NCBI GenBank assembly: GCA_004154925.1
Contig: QJNS01000017.1
Span: 186,001-250,000 of the forward strand
Source of the DNA: Monosporascus cannonballus
Taxonomy: Eukaryota > Ascomycota > Sordariomycetes > Xylariales
Length of the DNA: 64,000 bases
Direction: 5' to 3'
Positions 63,006 to 64,000 of the stretch are shown piece after piece (the first letter of the stretch is position 1; every line of letters begins with the position of its first letter). Below the pieces are notes generated by a model. The model worked only from the letters and a program-made list of their open reading frames with translations. It had not been told where the DNA came from and ran no database searches. A program made the translations under genes and the position numbers.

Positions 63006-64000
63006 CAAGAAATATATTATTATTATAAGGTAATTCTGCTTAAATTGTGCAATAATAAATATATAAATTTATTAGCTTTTTTAAATTTAAATATTTTTTC
63101 GAACTCTATTTATATCGAAGTTGGTTTAAATGTAGAAATCCTAATATATTTTATCATATATTTTATAGAATTTAAAATTTCTATGCGGATTTATATTACG
63201 TAACCTTTCTAGAAGTCGGCAAAGTTTAAAATTTTATTTCTCCTCTCCGTTTTAGGTTTTAATTATTGAGCAATTATATAATTCTTTTTCACGATATTTA
63301 TTTTCAAAACTTAAGTTATTTTTCAAATATATTTTACAAGTAATCTTCTTTCTTTTACTCTCTCTTTCAACTTATAATAATGAAAAGAATTATTAAATGC
63401 GTTAAACGCTTTAAGTAGGCTACCAAATCTCGGTTTTTAATTTCTTATATTTTGATTTCCAGTTTCTAAAATATTATTTGTTTCGTATTTTTAAAAATAA
63501 GAAAGATATGCATAATATTAGCAAATATAACGAGTTTCATTTATATTTTTAAAATATGAAATTGTAAGAAATAGAATATTTGAATAAACCTCTTACGAAA
63601 TATTTCGAACATAATGTTATTTAAAATCTAAAACAATATTAGCCGAATAACCTTTTTTAAAATAGAAAAAAAGATAAACAAAGCTATATTTGATTATTAA
63701 GAGTTTGTTAACAACAGACGTTGTTGTAAATTAAATATATCGAAATAATTATTGGTAGTTTTTAAGTATATAAAATATTTAAAAATAATAATAATAATAT
63801 TACCGTAATCAGCCGAATTCATTAAATTATTATTTATAAAAGGACACCGTAAAACGTTTTCAGTATTATTAATAATATGTTTCTTAATAACCGTTGAATA
63901 ATTATAATTTGCTTTCTGATATAGGCATATTTTTTATGTTTAAGCTTTTTTTCCTTGATAAAATATTAAATAAATTGGTTTCTCTTTTTCGTAAATCAAA
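63006..64000. other. AT-rich stretch with no gene
   Basis: About 1 kb of AT-rich DNA to the right edge of the window. No frame, repeat copy or structural signal was recognised. Confidence 0.5.

Noticed and set aside
1..64000. Mitochondrial or plastid origin because of the high AT content
   Set aside because: Retrotransposon remnants with Asp-to-Asn changes, LTRs with target duplications and a GC-balanced gene island indicate nuclear DNA shaped by RIP. No organelle gene was found.

Overview
The window looks like an AT-rich compartment of a filamentous ascomycete (Pezizomycotina) chromosome. About 60 of the 64 kb is extremely AT-rich, very rich in TpA, and still rich in CpG-containing words (acg, tcg, cgt). 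This is the look of repeat-induced point mutation (RIP) acting mainly on CpA. Retroelement reading frames can be followed through it, but they are full of TAA/TAG stops and of Asp-to-Asn changes at catalytic sites. No bacterial operon, CRISPR array, rRNA or intact tRNA gene was seen.

Layout: 1-3.24 kb, Ty1/Copia pol (+), entering from the left edge. 3.39-3.55 kb, a short hairpin-ended mobile element. 3.56-9.14 kb, a Ty3/Gypsy element (-) carrying two later insertions. 9.14-12.73 kb, AT-rich with no gene. 12.83-19.69 kb, a complete but dead Ty3/Gypsy element (-) with both LTRs, set into a tRNA-like short repeat. 20.16-31.13 kb, an unidentified, heavily mutated (+) coding unit, possibly bounded by inverted repeats. 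31.75-39.34 kb, LTRs, a Copia-like Gag remnant (+) and a solo LTR with a perfect target duplication. 40.08-40.81 kb, two inverted copies of the short hairpin-ended element around a patch with little mutation. 40.8-45.8 kb, AT-rich with no gene. 45.83-46.30 kb, nested mobile elements. 46.3-49.83 kb, an island of ordinary base composition. 49.83-50.70 kb, a TTAA-flanked element with about 50-bp terminal inverted repeats. 50.7-64 kb, AT-rich DNA with a second Copia-like Gag remnant, LTR relics, a 10-bp minisatellite and a small membrane-protein fragment.

The only convincing intact gene is in the island: 47,245-48,531 (-), an intronless 428-residue protein. It has six beta-propeller-type repeats of about 52 residues, followed by a C-terminal domain of about 105 residues that I do not recognise. 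It has no signal peptide. Upstream are a TATA box and three 37-bp repeats, each carrying a CACRTG (E-box-like) site. A solitary lectin-like gene walled in by transposons and mutated DNA is typical of accessory, fast-evolving fungal compartments. Its molecular function is not established by the sequence.

Order of events, inferred from mutation load: the Copia and Gypsy bodies are oldest and most mutated. The short hairpin-ended elements, the solo LTRs at 38.0 and 45.9 kb and the TTAA element look younger, because they keep near-normal composition.
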